Notes: generated by a model from the letters alone, not told the origin. Counted from the first letter of the stretch, positions 17,161 through 25,725 are shown. The stretch is DNA of 63,175 nt from Sphingomonas sp. PP-F2F-G114-C0414 (GCF_003688595.1 NZ_RCWT01000001.1:1-63175), one strand, 5' to 3'. A program made the numbers and translations.

Positions 17161-17625
17161 TCATGTAAGCGTACCCATATACCTTTCACAGAAAGCCGTA
17201 AGGGCGCAGGCGCTAGTATACGCCGCATATGACTGCCAGCGGTCGTCCTTTATTTCATCTGCAAAATCGCAAACAGCTTTGCACGTGAAAGCAGTAGGCC
17301 GCGGGGACGAAGCCATCTGCGCGGCGGAGAAGACGCCAAATGCCTCCATTTCGACTGCGAGTAGTGAACGATGTTGTTGCTTGATACGTTCAATCGTGCT
17401 GCCATCTGCCAATACTGCCGAGCCACTTACCGAAGGGCCGACACGAACTTTCAATTCGGTCTCGGGCGCGTCTCGCCAATTATCCTTGAACGACGCTAAA
17501 AGGGCCTTATCCAAGCGTAACTGATCCCATTTACCACGAACGTTACTGGGCGATCTCAGATGACCGGCGAATGACAAGTGACAGCGCAATCGTGTCACAA
17601 ACATTTCTATGGAAAACCGCTGCAA
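17161..17625 (-). pseudogene. C-terminal fragment of a nucleoside phosphorylase/nucleosidase
   Basis: From about residue 40 this frame matches the C-terminal half of the MTA/SAH-nucleosidase-like (PNP_UDP) fold: VRVGPSVSGSAVLADGSTIERI, then SLLAVEMEAFGVFSAAQM with the VEME Glu, and CKAVCDFADEIKDDRWQSYAAY with the catalytic-type Asp. The N-terminal half, with the substrate phosphate or base site, is missing, and the first 35 residues do not fit the family. It is thus a 5'-truncated gene. This version of the fold is often a C-terminal domain in larger signalling or defence proteins; that origin is an inference. Confidence 0.6.
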
Positions 17626-17686
17626 TGCGATTACTCGGCCCTTACGGCCCCACCAGGGAGAAGTTCAGCTTCGATCTCCTGGAATC

Positions 17687-18451
17687 TCAGACACGTTGCG
17701 ACTGGCGCCGCACCGTCTCTGCAACCGACTGGAGTTCTGTTGTTGGTCGGGCGGCAACGATGCTGAAGCCAACACCGCGATCAGCCCAACTCACCCGACC
17801 GAGGTCACCGTCCGCGCTCTCCGTCATGCGAGCGGCCTTATCGATCTCCATTGGGCGGGTCACTACAGCGAGCCGGGTTGACGAAGGACCGTCATAAAGA
17901 AACATCGCGGCAGGACCGTGCGGCGTTGCGACCAGACGGCCTCCGGCGAAGCGGTACCCTGCGGCGGCGAGGTCGGGGACGGCTACACGGCTACCGAGCC
18001 GTTTAGACGTCCAGCTGACAAGCTCGGCCTTAGCCTGGGGTCCAAACTCGGCCCCACGCTGCGCATCAACGGCATAAACCCGGTAATTGTCCGTCGCTTC
18101 CTGGGCCAGTGCACCGATGCCGGCACGCGGTGGTAGCGTCGAGTTGCGCATACCCCAACCGCCACCGAAACCGACCGCAAGTAGCAGTGCCGCGGCAATC
18201 GCCTGCCACCACTGCGGCCTCGTTTGATGGTGCGACACAATCGTGCCGACCCGCATCGCCGACGGGATCGGTTCGGTCGACACAGAGACGAACATGCCCG
18301 CAATGACGGCTCGGTGCTCCGCTTGCAGAGCGAGCCGTCGCGCGACATCTGGATTATCAGCGAGATATCCATCGACGATCGCATGCCGCTCTGGGGGCAG
18401 GCGGCGATCGACCCAAGCCATGAGATCGTCTTCGCCGATCGGGGTCGTCAT
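17687..18451 (-). CDS. Anti-sigma factor (membrane)
   Basis: The 254-residue protein begins MTTPIGEDDLMAWVDRRLPPERHAIVDGYL, the zinc-less anti-sigma domain layout. It has one membrane segment near residue 85-105 (WWQAIAAALLLAVGFGGGWGM) and a periplasmic sensor part. Its start overlaps the sigma gene by four bases. Anti-sigma proteins of this type hold the ECF sigma at the membrane until an envelope signal arrives. The signal here is unknown; the operon context (DUF305 and YVTN proteins) suggests a metal or redox stress. Confidence 0.85.
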   Translation of the reverse strand: MTTPIGEDDLMAWVDRRLPPERHAIVDGYLADNPDVARRLALQAEHRAVIAGMFVSVSTEPIPSAMRVGTIVSHHQTRPQWWQAIAAALLLAVGFGGGWGMRNSTLPPRAGIGALAQEATDNYRVYAVDAQRGAEFGPQAKAELVSWTSKRLGSRVAVPDLAAAGYRFAGGRLVATPHGPAAMFLYDGPSSTRLAVVTRPMEIDKAARMTESADGDLGRVSWADRGVGFSIVAARPTTELQSVAETVRRQSQRV

Positions 18452-18957
18452 TTTACTCTCCGCAATTTTGGACGTTCGCCAGCGCCGATCAGCTCAGACA
18501 GGCGATCCCGCCCCCGCGAAAGGCGCGACATGAGCGTGCCGGTCGGTACACCGAGGATGGCCGCAGCCTCCGCATAAGACAGGTCCTCTACCGACACGAG
18601 CAAGATCGCCGCACGCTGGTCTGCTGGCAAGATATCCAGTGCGCGCATGAGGTCGCTGTGTTCGATTCCTGTCGACTGTTCGGCCGGTACCGCAAGCACT
18701 GCGTCAGCGACCGTGTCGATTGCTACCAGCGTGCCACGCCGCGCCTGTCGCCTGCCATGGTCGACCAACAGATTGTGCAGAATCGCATAGAGCCAGGGGC
18801 GCACCGCGTCGCCATGACGCTTACGCCAAGATCCAACGGCTCGCTCGAGACAATCCTGCACGAGATCGTCCGCCGTCGCGGCATCTCGAAGCCAAGCGCG
18901 AGCATATCGTCGAAGACCAGGGATCAGGGGCTCGATCAGGGCTGCGCGTGCGTCCAT
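18448..18957 (-). CDS. ECF-type RNA polymerase sigma factor
   Basis: The 169-residue protein has sigma region 2 (RRYARAWLRDAATADDLVQDCLERA, then RPWLYAILHNLLVDHGRR) and region 4 (LPADQRAAILLVSVEDLSYAEAAAILGVPTGTLMSRLSRGRDRL). Both helix-turn-helix and core-binding parts are present and of normal length. It overlaps the YVTN gene stop by one base (TGATG at 18957) and the anti-sigma gene by four, so it is the third gene of a four-gene operon. A GGAAT-N17-CGTC promoter at the head of the operon suggests autoregulation. Confidence 0.92.
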   Translation of the reverse strand: MDARAALIEPLIPGLRRYARAWLRDAATADDLVQDCLERAVGSWRKRHGDAVRPWLYAILHNLLVDHGRRQARRGTLVAIDTVADAVLAVPAEQSTGIEHSDLMRALDILPADQRAAILLVSVEDLSYAEAAAILGVPTGTLMSRLSRGRDRLSELIGAGERPKLRRVK

Positions 18958-20471
18958 CAGTCCTGCTGCATTTGCAAGACTGAGCCTGGAACACCGTCAT
19001 TGCTTTCCGCCACCACCAGAAAGCGTCGCTCGGAAACCGTTTTAGCGGTGACGATCTGTCGGATCGGTCCGGAAACGTTGACGATCGCTGAGCCTGCGGG
19101 GTTCGTCATGAAATTTGCCAAGGGTTCGAGTTCCCCCGACCCGTCGGCTTTGCCGGCCAGTGCGAGAATATACGAACGCTTGGGTGCCAAGCCGGTCACC
19201 GATCCCTGTACCACCTGGATCAGGCCCTGATCGAACAGTGTGATACTCGTCGGGCTCGCTACCGCGTTGCCGGGCGCTGCAAGTATGAGGTGGGTGGCGT
19301 TCCCTGCCGTGCCGAGCGGCTGAAGATTGGCCGTGCCTGGACCATCGGGAACGGCGTTTGGAACGTAGGCGATCGCCTGCGGTGCCTGCCCAATGGGGAT
19401 CGTACCGGTCACCACATTGCGTGCCGTATCGATGACCGCCAGCCTGTCGTCGTTCTCGAGCCCTACGTAGATGCGCTTGCCGTCTCCGGACGGCCAGATA
19501 CCGTGCGGAAGCTTCCCGACGGGGATGGTCGCGACCTGACTGAAATCCTTGGTCCGGAATACTTTGACAAGGTTTAGACCGCCGACGGTCACATAGGCGA
19601 ATTGCCCCTTAGATGTGACCGCAAAATTGACGTGATTTGTAATCGGACCGGTGTCGAGCACCTTCTGGATCGCAAAGGGGGGCTTGGCGTCGAAGGCGAC
19701 CGTCTTGCCGACATCCTTGAGCGTGAACCATACCTGCTTGCCATCAGGGCTAGCCGAAATGTTCGGGCAAAATGGACTAGGTTGCTGCACCCTCCCCACT
19801 TCCTTGTGGGTCGCGACGTCGAACACCACCAACTCCGGGTTGAACGACGAGCATACATAGCCGTATTTTCCGTTGGGAGAGAATATGGTCATGCCGGGAC
19901 CGCCAGGCGTCTTGATCCGGCTCGTCTCTTCGTACGTCTTCGGATCAAGCACCGAAATGTAGTCCTCGCCTCGGACCGTCGCCCACACTTCCTTGCCGTT
20001 GGGCGTGAAGAACGCTTCATGCGGGCTGCGGCCGATGTAGGTCGTATGCTTGACCGTGTTCGTTGCGGTATCGATCCAAGTGACAGAGTTGGAACCGATC
20101 GAGACGACCGCAAGGGTCTTGCCGTCCGGCGAGAAGCCGAGACCATGAACGAGCACCTGCCCTTTGTAGAGCGGGCTAAAATTACCAGGTTGCGGATCAC
20201 CCAACTTGATGACGCCGAGCAAGGTGTTCGTCGACGGGTCGGTCACCGACACCGTGTTGGAGAATTGCTCCGCTGCATAGACCCGGTCGCCGCTGCTGAC
20301 CTTTTGATTTTCGCGATCCCAAGGCGCCTGCCCGTGCTTCCCATCTGTCTGATCGGCTGCAGAGTCGTCAAAGACGATTGGGATGTCGAGTGCGGCTGGC
20401 GATGCCCAAACGCCCGGTTGCGCAGAAGCAACGCTGGCAAAACTCGCTGCCAATAGAAAAAGTCGCTTCAT
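18957..20471 (-). CDS. YVTN-family beta-propeller protein, exported (copy 1)
   Basis: The start at 20471 gives 504 residues with signal peptide MKRLFLLAASFASVASAQ. Repeated blade motifs include VYAAEQFSNTVSVTDPSTNT, LGFSPDGKTLAVVSIGSNS, MTIFSPNGKYGYVC and GIWPSGDGKRIYVGLENDDR. It is a periplasmic seven-bladed type protein, probably a ligand-binding scaffold; no catalytic role is known. It follows the DUF305 gene by one base and overlaps the sigma gene. It is closely similar to copy 2 at 28346 over most of its length. Confidence 0.9.
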   Translation of the reverse strand: MKRLFLLAASFASVASAQPGVWASPAALDIPIVFDDSAADQTDGKHGQAPWDRENQKVSSGDRVYAAEQFSNTVSVTDPSTNTLLGVIKLGDPQPGNFSPLYKGQVLVHGLGFSPDGKTLAVVSIGSNSVTWIDTATNTVKHTTYIGRSPHEAFFTPNGKEVWATVRGEDYISVLDPKTYEETSRIKTPGGPGMTIFSPNGKYGYVCSSFNPELVVFDVATHKEVGRVQQPSPFCPNISASPDGKQVWFTLKDVGKTVAFDAKPPFAIQKVLDTGPITNHVNFAVTSKGQFAYVTVGGLNLVKVFRTKDFSQVATIPVGKLPHGIWPSGDGKRIYVGLENDDRLAVIDTARNVVTGTIPIGQAPQAIAYVPNAVPDGPGTANLQPLGTAGNATHLILAAPGNAVASPTSITLFDQGLIQVVQGSVTGLAPKRSYILALAGKADGSGELEPLANFMTNPAGSAIVNVSGPIRQIVTAKTVSERRFLVVAESNDGVPGSVLQMQQD

Positions 20472-20472
20472 T

Positions 20473-20877
20473 TCAAGGCTCCATGTGCGGATGGGGGAGA
20501 GCAGACTGCTGCGTAGGAACTGGAGCAGAGGGCGGGAGCGGCTGGCCAAGCGCAAGGCGCATGGCGGCGATCTCCTGCTGCTGGTCGACGATAATCTCTT
20601 GCGCGATGCGTTTGAGTTGCTCGTTCTTGCCGTATCGAAGCTCTGCCACAGCCATGTCGATGGCACCCTGATGATGCGGCAGCATCATCGTCACGAAGTC
20701 CGCATCCACATTGCCCGACGGGGCGACCATCATGCCGGCCATCATCCGCTCCATCGCGGCGTTGACCTCGGTCAGATAAGGCTTCTCGTCATTCGCAACT
20801 GTCGCGAAGGCGGCACCGCCCCCGAAAGCAAGAGTAATGGCTATGGAAAATCGGGCCAATGATCGGATGGCAGGCAA
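20473..20877 (-). CDS. DUF305 periplasmic protein (copy 1)
   Basis: The 134-residue protein has a signal peptide (LARFSIAITLAFGGGAAFA) and the DUF305 core: ADFVTMMLPHHQGAIDMAVAELRYGKNEQLKRIAQEIIVDQQQEIAAM. The MMLPHHQGAIDM signature with its paired His is diagnostic. DUF305 proteins are ferritin-like four-helix proteins often encoded with metal-resistance genes. It is the first gene of the DUF305-YVTN-sigma-anti-sigma operon, and an ECF-type promoter lies about 36 bases upstream. It ends with a His/Pro-rich tail. Confidence 0.92.
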   Translation of the reverse strand: MPAIRSLARFSIAITLAFGGGAAFATVANDEKPYLTEVNAAMERMMAGMMVAPSGNVDADFVTMMLPHHQGAIDMAVAELRYGKNEQLKRIAQEIIVDQQQEIAAMRLALGQPLPPSAPVPTQQSALPHPHMEP

Positions 20878-20912
20878 GATGGTCTCCTACGCAGAGTCGG
20901 TATGTCAGCTTA

Positions 20913-20938
20913 GACGTCGCCACTCGGCAGTTTATTCC
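20913..20938 (-). promoter_or_regulatory. Candidate ECF promoter of the DUF305-YVTN-sigma operon
   Basis: Read leftward the sequence has GGAAT (20938-20934), a 17-base spacer, and CGTC (20916-20913), close to the general ECF -35/-10 pattern GGAAC-N16/17-CGTC/A. It lies about 36 bases before the DUF305 start, at the head of an operon that encodes its own ECF sigma. The sequence is seen directly; its use by that sigma is inference. Confidence 0.5.
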
Positions 20939-21386
20939 CGGTCACTTGATATTTTCGCGGATCGGGTGCCAGCGTTCTGATAAAGTGACGTTTGCCAGTG
21001 TATCTTTGTCTACGCTTGCCGACTTCAGTCATGCGCCCCTTCGAGGGGAATGGCCATATGCGAACGCCAAGCATTGGCACCAGATGCTACGATGAAAAAA
21101 TACGGTTCGATAGCTGCGGACGCTTTGTTGGAAATAATCGGTGCGCAGCGCTGAGACCCGGTGAGGGCGGCGTTATAGTTTTTCAGATCTGGCTACTGCC
21201 TGAGCTTGGTGTAACGAGCGACCTAACAGAAAGTCGTTGAAGGCTGCCGGAGATGCGCATTTAGAGCCGAGGCGGTTCGTAATATGCACATAGTGCGAAG
21301 CTTACGCTCGTTCTTCATCCCGCTGTCATGACGACGACAATCGCAGGTTGGTACATTCATTAAGAAGCGAACCGACTGGAACAGCC
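20939..21386. other. Intergenic region with no recognised gene
   Basis: About 450 bases with lower GC than the surroundings. Open frames across it (for example 20992-21240) have no protein-like composition or good start signal. It separates the DUF305 operon promoter from a small + strand membrane gene. No repeats or hairpins with T-runs were noted. Confidence 0.5.
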
Positions 21387-21563
21387 ATGACCGAGACGCA
21401 GGGCGATTTATTAGGCAGTGCGATCGTACTCCTCAGTACGGCTCTGTTGCTGGTAGCGGTGCATCGCGCCAGCTTGCCAGTGAATCGATCCCATGTCCGG
21501 TGGCTAGTTGCAATCAGCGTTGTTCTGTCCATCATTGGTGTCGCCACGGTGATCATCACCTGA
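21387..21563 (+). CDS. Small membrane protein (58 aa)
   Basis: Begins MTETQGDLLGSAIVLLSTAL at ATG 21387 and contains two hydrophobic helices (LLGSAIVLLSTALLLVAV and WLVAISVVLSIIGVATVII) joined by a short basic loop (HRASLPVNRSHVR). The layout is that of a two-helix hairpin inner-membrane protein. No family recognised; many stress-induced small membrane proteins look like this. A longer start at 21348 (TTG/ATG upstream) is less likely. Confidence 0.55.
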   Translation: MTETQGDLLGSAIVLLSTALLLVAVHRASLPVNRSHVRWLVAISVVLSIIGVATVIIT

Positions 21564-21735
21564 TGTTGTCCGGTAACGTCCGTTAAATGCTTAGCATTGA
21601 GGCAGAATAATAGCCTCAACTGCCCACATGCGATCCCTGCGCCGTCAAAGAGCCTGCAATCTGACACGCTTTGCGAACGATATTGGCGACAGCTTCCTCC
21701 TCGGCTTACCGGTCATAATAACAGGGGCGCGAAAA

Positions 21736-22320
21736 TCAGGCCTTCGCCGAACCGGCCCAACCGATCCGCGCTAGGGTGCCAAGCAGGGTAGAGCGCGGCA
21801 CCTTGAAGGTCCGGCAGACAGACGCCTTACTGGCTCCGCCATCCAGCGCAGCAGTGATCCGTTCAAGAGTTTCGGCGTCGATCATAGGTGGCCGCCCCCC
21901 TTGGCGTCCTCGACGTTTGGCAGCGGCTAGTCCCGCCATCACTCGTTCGCGCGTCAGCGCACGCTCATACTGAGCCAATGCACCGAACAGCGAGAACAGC
22001 AACTCGCCGTGCGGCGTGGTCGTATCCATCTGCTCGGTCAGCGATCGGAACGCGATGCCGCGCGCCTTCAGGTCGGTGACGATCGTCAGCAGGTGGGGCA
22101 GCGAACGTCCTAACCGGTCGAGCTTCCACACAACCAGCGTGTCGCCCGCGTTCAAATAGTCGAGGCATGCTTTCAGCCCAGGTCGATCGTCGCGAGCGCC
22201 CGATGCCTTGTCAGTATGGAGATGCCGATGATCAACGCCAGCTGCTACCAGCGCGTCACGTTGCAGGTCGACCGTCTGACGATCGTCGGCTGACGACACC
22301 CTCATATATCCGACCAACAT
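21736..22320 (-). CDS. Serine recombinase (resolvase/invertase family)
   Basis: The start at 22320 gives 194 residues: MLVGYMRVSSADDRQTVDLQRDAL carries the catalytic Ser (RVSS), followed by YLNAGDTLVVWKLDRLGRSL with the conserved Arg/Asp residues and EQMDTTTPHGELLFSLFGALAQYE leading to the E helix. The C-terminal HTH is RPPMIDAETLERITAALDGGASKASVCRTFKVPRSTLLGTL. Full length. It could be a plasmid multimer or transposon resolvase or an invertase. A TGTCGG/CCGACA inverted site lies about 110 bases upstream of its start, a typical place for a res site. Confidence 0.92.
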   Translation of the reverse strand: MLVGYMRVSSADDRQTVDLQRDALVAAGVDHRHLHTDKASGARDDRPGLKACLDYLNAGDTLVVWKLDRLGRSLPHLLTIVTDLKARGIAFRSLTEQMDTTTPHGELLFSLFGALAQYERALTRERVMAGLAAAKRRGRQGGRPPMIDAETLERITAALDGGASKASVCRTFKVPRSTLLGTLARIGWAGSAKA

Positions 22321-22430
22321 GTACGACAAACCTTCGAAAGTACGTTCTCGCACACTTTACCAAAGCGATAGGGTTTGTCGATCATTATGGGTGGAGGTGG
22401 GTATGGTTCGGCGAAAGCGCAGGTCGGGGG

Positions 22431-22456
22431 TGTCGGCTATCATGTGTTTTCCGACA
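22431..22456. promoter_or_regulatory. Candidate resolvase recognition site upstream of the recombinase
   Basis: TGTCGG (22431-22436) and CCGACA (22451-22456) form an inverted pair over 26 bases; the arms extend one base further as GTGTCGG/CCGACAC. Resolvases of the gamma-delta type bind 28-bp sites with TGTC/GACA ends, and res sites usually sit between the resolvase gene and its promoter. A similar TGTCGCGAA-N10-TTCGCGACA site is at 54762-54789. Function is inferred. Confidence 0.4.
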
Positions 22457-22709
22457 CTGGCGGGGCTAGTCGGCGCTTAAAAACGGCAGGGCCGTTCACG
22501 CCCACACCCGGACGCTCGGGTTAGTAATTCGGAGTCCCGGTAGTAGTCATTCGTTCAGTGGGATTATGGGGAACTTTCCAGACATGAGTTGCAATCGGGG
22601 CGCTCGGGATTGGTAAAGCTGTCTAGTTACGGCCAATGGGCAAGCGCGGTAAAATGGATCGCAAAAGCGATTACGCTGATATAATCTGGCATCGGAGGTA
22701 AATGCAGAA
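22457..22709. other. Intergenic region with no recognised gene
   Basis: Together with 22321-22456 this makes about 390 gene-free bases. It holds a short hairpin AACGGC-AGG-GCCGTT near 22484 without a T-run, and then AT-richer sequence leading to the gene at 22710. No open frame with support was found. Confidence 0.45.
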
Positions 22710-23030
22710 ATGGAAAGTAGCCGTCAGCTGGAGAGCATCGCCCTCGCAATTGCTCCAATGCTAGCGACTTCTGTATCCGAAGTATGGATCGTGGCAGAAG
22801 TTCATGACGACTGGATACAGAGGCGCTACGATGTCGTGTGCAACGGTAAGCTTGTTGAGGGGGTGGAAGGTGAGAGAACCATGAACCGATCCGTCAATGA
22901 TGCTCTATCCGCCCTAAGGCGTGACATGCTTAAAGAGAGTCAGGAAGATTGGCATCATTGCACCTATGTTTTGAGGTCTGACGGAATCTTCAAAATGGAG
23001 TTCGATCGTAGCAGACCGCCGAGCGTGTGA
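22710..23030 (+). CDS. Hypothetical protein, possible DUF600-like immunity protein
   Basis: The 106-residue protein reads SRQLESIALAIAPMLATSV near its start, then VWIVAEVHDDWIQRRYDVVC and, near the end, WHHCTYVLRSDGIFKMEFDR. The end pattern (W, polar beta strand, then DGxFKxxFDR) resembles the DUF600/YezG family of small immunity or antitoxin proteins. No toxin gene is beside it, so it would be an orphan. Its GC is lower than its neighbours, hinting at transfer. The family call is tentative. Confidence 0.45.
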   Translation: MESSRQLESIALAIAPMLATSVSEVWIVAEVHDDWIQRRYDVVCNGKLVEGVEGERTMNRSVNDALSALRRDMLKESQEDWHHCTYVLRSDGIFKMEFDRSRPPSV

Positions 23031-23097
23031 ATGTAACGATAGATACTCCTGTAAAAGGAGGCAGCGCCACAGAATGTCGGCTATCGCCAGCACCTTC

Positions 23098-23143
23098 CCG
23101 AAAGCCGCCGTTCCGCTTTCCTGCCCAACCCGGACATTCCCGA
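23098..23143. repeat. Dispersed repeat, copy A
   Basis: This stretch (CCGCTTTCCTGCCCAACC core) resembles 28151-28196. Read leftward, both translate to a shared pattern E-C-x-x-W-x-G-K-R-x-G-x-F-R-E-G (GWAGKRNGGFREG here, QWEGKRTGCFREG there). Such short intergenic repeats recur in related genomes; both copies here lie in gene-free or decayed sequence. No function known. Confidence 0.5.
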
Positions 23144-23148
23144 AATTC

Positions 23149-23316
23149 GATCCAGACCGTGCGAAAACTCACCGCCGCCCCCGATACAGACGTGATGCTC
23201 GAAACATAACGTCGCCAGATATGGCTGCGACGCAAGATAGCCAATCACCTGGCAACCGACACGCAGCTATATTAGTACGCTACATTCGGGGTTGGAGTTT
23301 TCGCACGGTCTGGATC
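23149..23316. repeat. Perfect 22-bp inverted repeats flanking 124 bp
   Basis: The 22 bases at 23149-23170 (core CCAGACCGTGCGAAAAC) are the exact reverse complement of 23295-23316. They enclose 124 bases with no gene and lie between the serine recombinase (start 22320) and the DUF202-SLC13-ClC genes. Possibilities are an invertible segment, a miniature mobile element, or a large hairpin. The repeat is seen directly; its role is unknown. Confidence 0.7.
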
Positions 23317-23458
23317 GTTTTCGAGAAAGGTTTCGTGCCGCAACCAGCCGGTTTTGACACCTGTGAAGGCGGGGGATCTGCTAACCTCGATAACTTATTC
23401 GGCATGATCCTTTTTAACATTCGATGTGCTGAAAGCGTGTGGGTATCGTTGATCATCC

Positions 23459-23896
23459 ATGGCCAACGAACGACTGTCATTGACCCGTGATTTCAACGGC
23501 CCATTCGTTCACGGTGCGGACCGGTTGGAGCATAGCGCCAAGCAGCAAGCAGATAGCGCCGATCGGCGCACGGAGCTTGCTGCCGATCGAACAGTCATGG
23601 CAGCGGAGCGCACCTACGCAGCCTGGGTCCGTACCGGGCTTGCCGCTCTAGCCGCAGGAATTGGCGCCCGCGCATTGCTTGAGAACATCGTGCCCGGCTG
23701 GCTTGCCGGTGCGACCGCAACCGTCCTGATCCTGTTCAGCGGCTTCTGCTTCGTTGCAGCGGTCTGGCGTGAAATGATTCCTATCGCCCCACCGCGGCCC
23801 GACACTCAGCGACTGCCGGCTTGGTTGCTGATCTCTGTGAACGGCTTCCTAGCGATTGCCGTCTTGGCGGCACTCGTCGGGATTTGGCTGCAATAA
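23459..23896 (+). CDS. DUF202 (YidH-type) membrane protein
   Basis: The 145-residue protein has a polar N-terminus (AKQQADSADRRTELAADRTVMAAERTYAAWVRTGLAAL) with the DUF202 signature R-T-xxAxxRTxxAWxRT. Three hydrophobic helices follow (LAALAAGIGARALLENI, TATVLILFSGFCFVAAV, LISVNGFLAIAVLAALVG). Length and layout fit YidH-like inner-membrane proteins of unknown activity. Its stop is 37 bases from the next start on the same strand, so it may be co-transcribed with the SLC13-type permease. Confidence 0.85.
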   Translation: MANERLSLTRDFNGPFVHGADRLEHSAKQQADSADRRTELAADRTVMAAERTYAAWVRTGLAALAAGIGARALLENIVPGWLAGATATVLILFSGFCFVAAVWREMIPIAPPRPDTQRLPAWLLISVNGFLAIAVLAALVGIWLQ

Positions 23897-23933
23897 CCGG
23901 CGTGACTATCGCCATTTTACGGATTCTGCTTGC

Positions 23934-25709
23934 ATGACCACGCCGCAACTTATGTCGATTGGCCTGCTGATTGGCATGATGGGCCTCTTTCTTTGGGGCC
24001 GATTTCGCTATGATGTCACGGCCATCATCGCCCTGCTTGCCGGGCTGTCGCTGGGATTGGTGAAGCCCAAAGCGGCATTTACTGGCTTTTCCGATGACAT
24101 CGTTATCATCGTTGGATCGGCGCTGGTGATCTCATCGGCAATGCAGCGTTCCGGCCTAATCGAGAGCGCGCTCGGGATACTGGCGCGGCGCGTGACACGC
24201 GTCCGGTCGCAACTCGTGGTGCTGACTACGGCAGTCGGGGTATCGTCCGGGCTCGTAAAGAACGTCGGTGCCTTGGCTATGCTGATGCCGGCAGCCGTGC
24301 AGACGGCGAAGAAATCGGACACTAGCCCCTCGGTGTTCCTGATGCCGATGTCGTTCGCTTCGCTCCTTGGCGGGTTGATGACCCTCGTTGGTACGTCGCC
24401 GAATATTATTGTCAGCAGAGTACGAGAGCAGATGACCGGTGAGCCGTTCGGCATGTTCGATTATCTGCCAACGGGGCTGGGCCTGCTTGTGGTCGGCCTC
24501 ATTTTCCTGCGTTTCGGCTACCGCCTCCTGCCCAGGGAACGCCGCGCAGCGCCGACCATGGGCGAAGCTCTAAACATCACGGACTATGTCACTGAGGCGA
24601 CCATCCAAGACGGATCGCCCGCTGTCGGCGAAACGGTTGAGTCCTTCATCGACCGTCATGATAATGAGGTGACGATCGCCAATGTTGTCCGTGACGATGT
24701 GCGCACGAGCATTACGGCCGAGTTCCTTCTGGCTGCCGGCGACACGCTGATCTTGGGCGGTGACCCGGATACGCTTGAGCGTGTCATTGCGGGTGACCAC
24801 CTAGCACTTGCCGGACAGCATCGTGACCTACCGGAAGGCAGCGAAGATGATGAGGTTGGCGTCATTGAGGCGGTCATCACCACCGGCTCCGTGTTGGTCC
24901 GCCAGTCCGCTGGACGACTGCGGCTTCAGCAACGCTATGGCGTCAATCTCATCGCGGTATCGCGCGCCGGCAAACGGCTGACCAAGCAGCTCAGCGAGAC
25001 CGTCTTGCGCGCCGGCGATGTCATTGTTCTTCAAGGACCCCTCACACTCTTGCCGGAACGCATGCGTGACCTCGGTACGCTGCCGCTGGCAGAGCGTGCC
25101 CTGCGTCTGGGAAGTTCGAAGCGTCGCTTCCTACCACTTATCATCCTCGCGGTGGCGATGACCGTAACCGCGACCGGCTATGTGCCTGTGGCCGTCGCCT
25201 TCTTCGCCGCTGCCGGTCTAATGATGGCGACCGGAGCGCTACCGCTGCGAGATGCCTATGATGGCGTCGAATGGCCAATTCTCATCATGCTGGGCGCGCT
25301 CATTCCGGTCAGTGAAACCCTGCGCACCACCGGCGCGTCGGATGTACTCGCGACCTCGCTTGCCCATCTGGCGGCCTCCTTGCCGCCATGGGGCGCGGTC
25401 GCCCTGATCCTCGTAGCGGCGATGGCTGTGACGCCGTTTCTCAACAATGCCGCGACGGTCTTGGTGATGGCGCCAATCGCGGCGGTGTTCGCGCATGACC
25501 TCGGATATCGCCCCGAAGCCTTCCTCATCGGGACCGCTATCGGGGCAGGATGCGATTTCCTGACGCCGATTGGGCATCAGTGTAACACCTTGGTTTTTGG
25601 TCCTGGGGGCTACCGCTTCAGCGATTACGCCCGGCTGGGCGCACCACTATCGGTTCTGGTGGTCTTGGTTGGTACGCCTCTAGTGATGTGGACTTGGCCA
25701 CTGCACTGA
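23934..25709 (+). CDS. SLC13-type anion permease with two TrkA-C domains
   Basis: The ATG at 23934 gives 591 residues. The two membrane halves (LIGMMGLFLWGRFRYDVTA..., SKRRFLPLIILAVAMTVTA...) carry the ArsB/CitT-like motifs GSALVISSAMQRSGL and VGTSPNIIV in the first half, and FLNNAATVLVMAPIA plus FLTPIGHQCNTLVFGPGGY in the second. Between them lie two RCK_C/TrkA-C regulatory domains (EATIQDGSPAVGETVE..., GVIEAVITTGSVLVRQSA...). Such proteins move Na+ with sulfate or dicarboxylates. The substrate is not readable, but a ClC protein follows at once. Confidence 0.9.
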   Translation: MTTPQLMSIGLLIGMMGLFLWGRFRYDVTAIIALLAGLSLGLVKPKAAFTGFSDDIVIIVGSALVISSAMQRSGLIESALGILARRVTRVRSQLVVLTTAVGVSSGLVKNVGALAMLMPAAVQTAKKSDTSPSVFLMPMSFASLLGGLMTLVGTSPNIIVSRVREQMTGEPFGMFDYLPTGLGLLVVGLIFLRFGYRLLPRERRAAPTMGEALNITDYVTEATIQDGSPAVGETVESFIDRHDNEVTIANVVRDDVRTSITAEFLLAAGDTLILGGDPDTLERVIAGDHLALAGQHRDLPEGSEDDEVGVIEAVITTGSVLVRQSAGRLRLQQRYGVNLIAVSRAGKRLTKQLSETVLRAGDVIVLQGPLTLLPERMRDLGTLPLAERALRLGSSKRRFLPLIILAVAMTVTATGYVPVAVAFFAAAGLMMATGALPLRDAYDGVEWPILIMLGALIPVSETLRTTGASDVLATSLAHLAASLPPWGAVALILVAAMAVTPFLNNAATVLVMAPIAAVFAHDLGYRPEAFLIGTAIGAGCDFLTPIGHQCNTLVFGPGGYRFSDYARLGAPLSVLVVLVGTPLVMWTWPLH

Positions 25710-25725
25710 TCGCCGGGTACTGTTG

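Larger units (their letters stand above)
23031..23458. other. Gene-free region rich in repeats
   Basis: About 430 bases hold the dispersed repeat at 23098 and the 22-bp inverted repeat pair at 23149/23295. Small frames crossing it reflect the repeats rather than genes. It probably also contains the promoter of the DUF202 gene at 23459. Confidence 0.5.
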
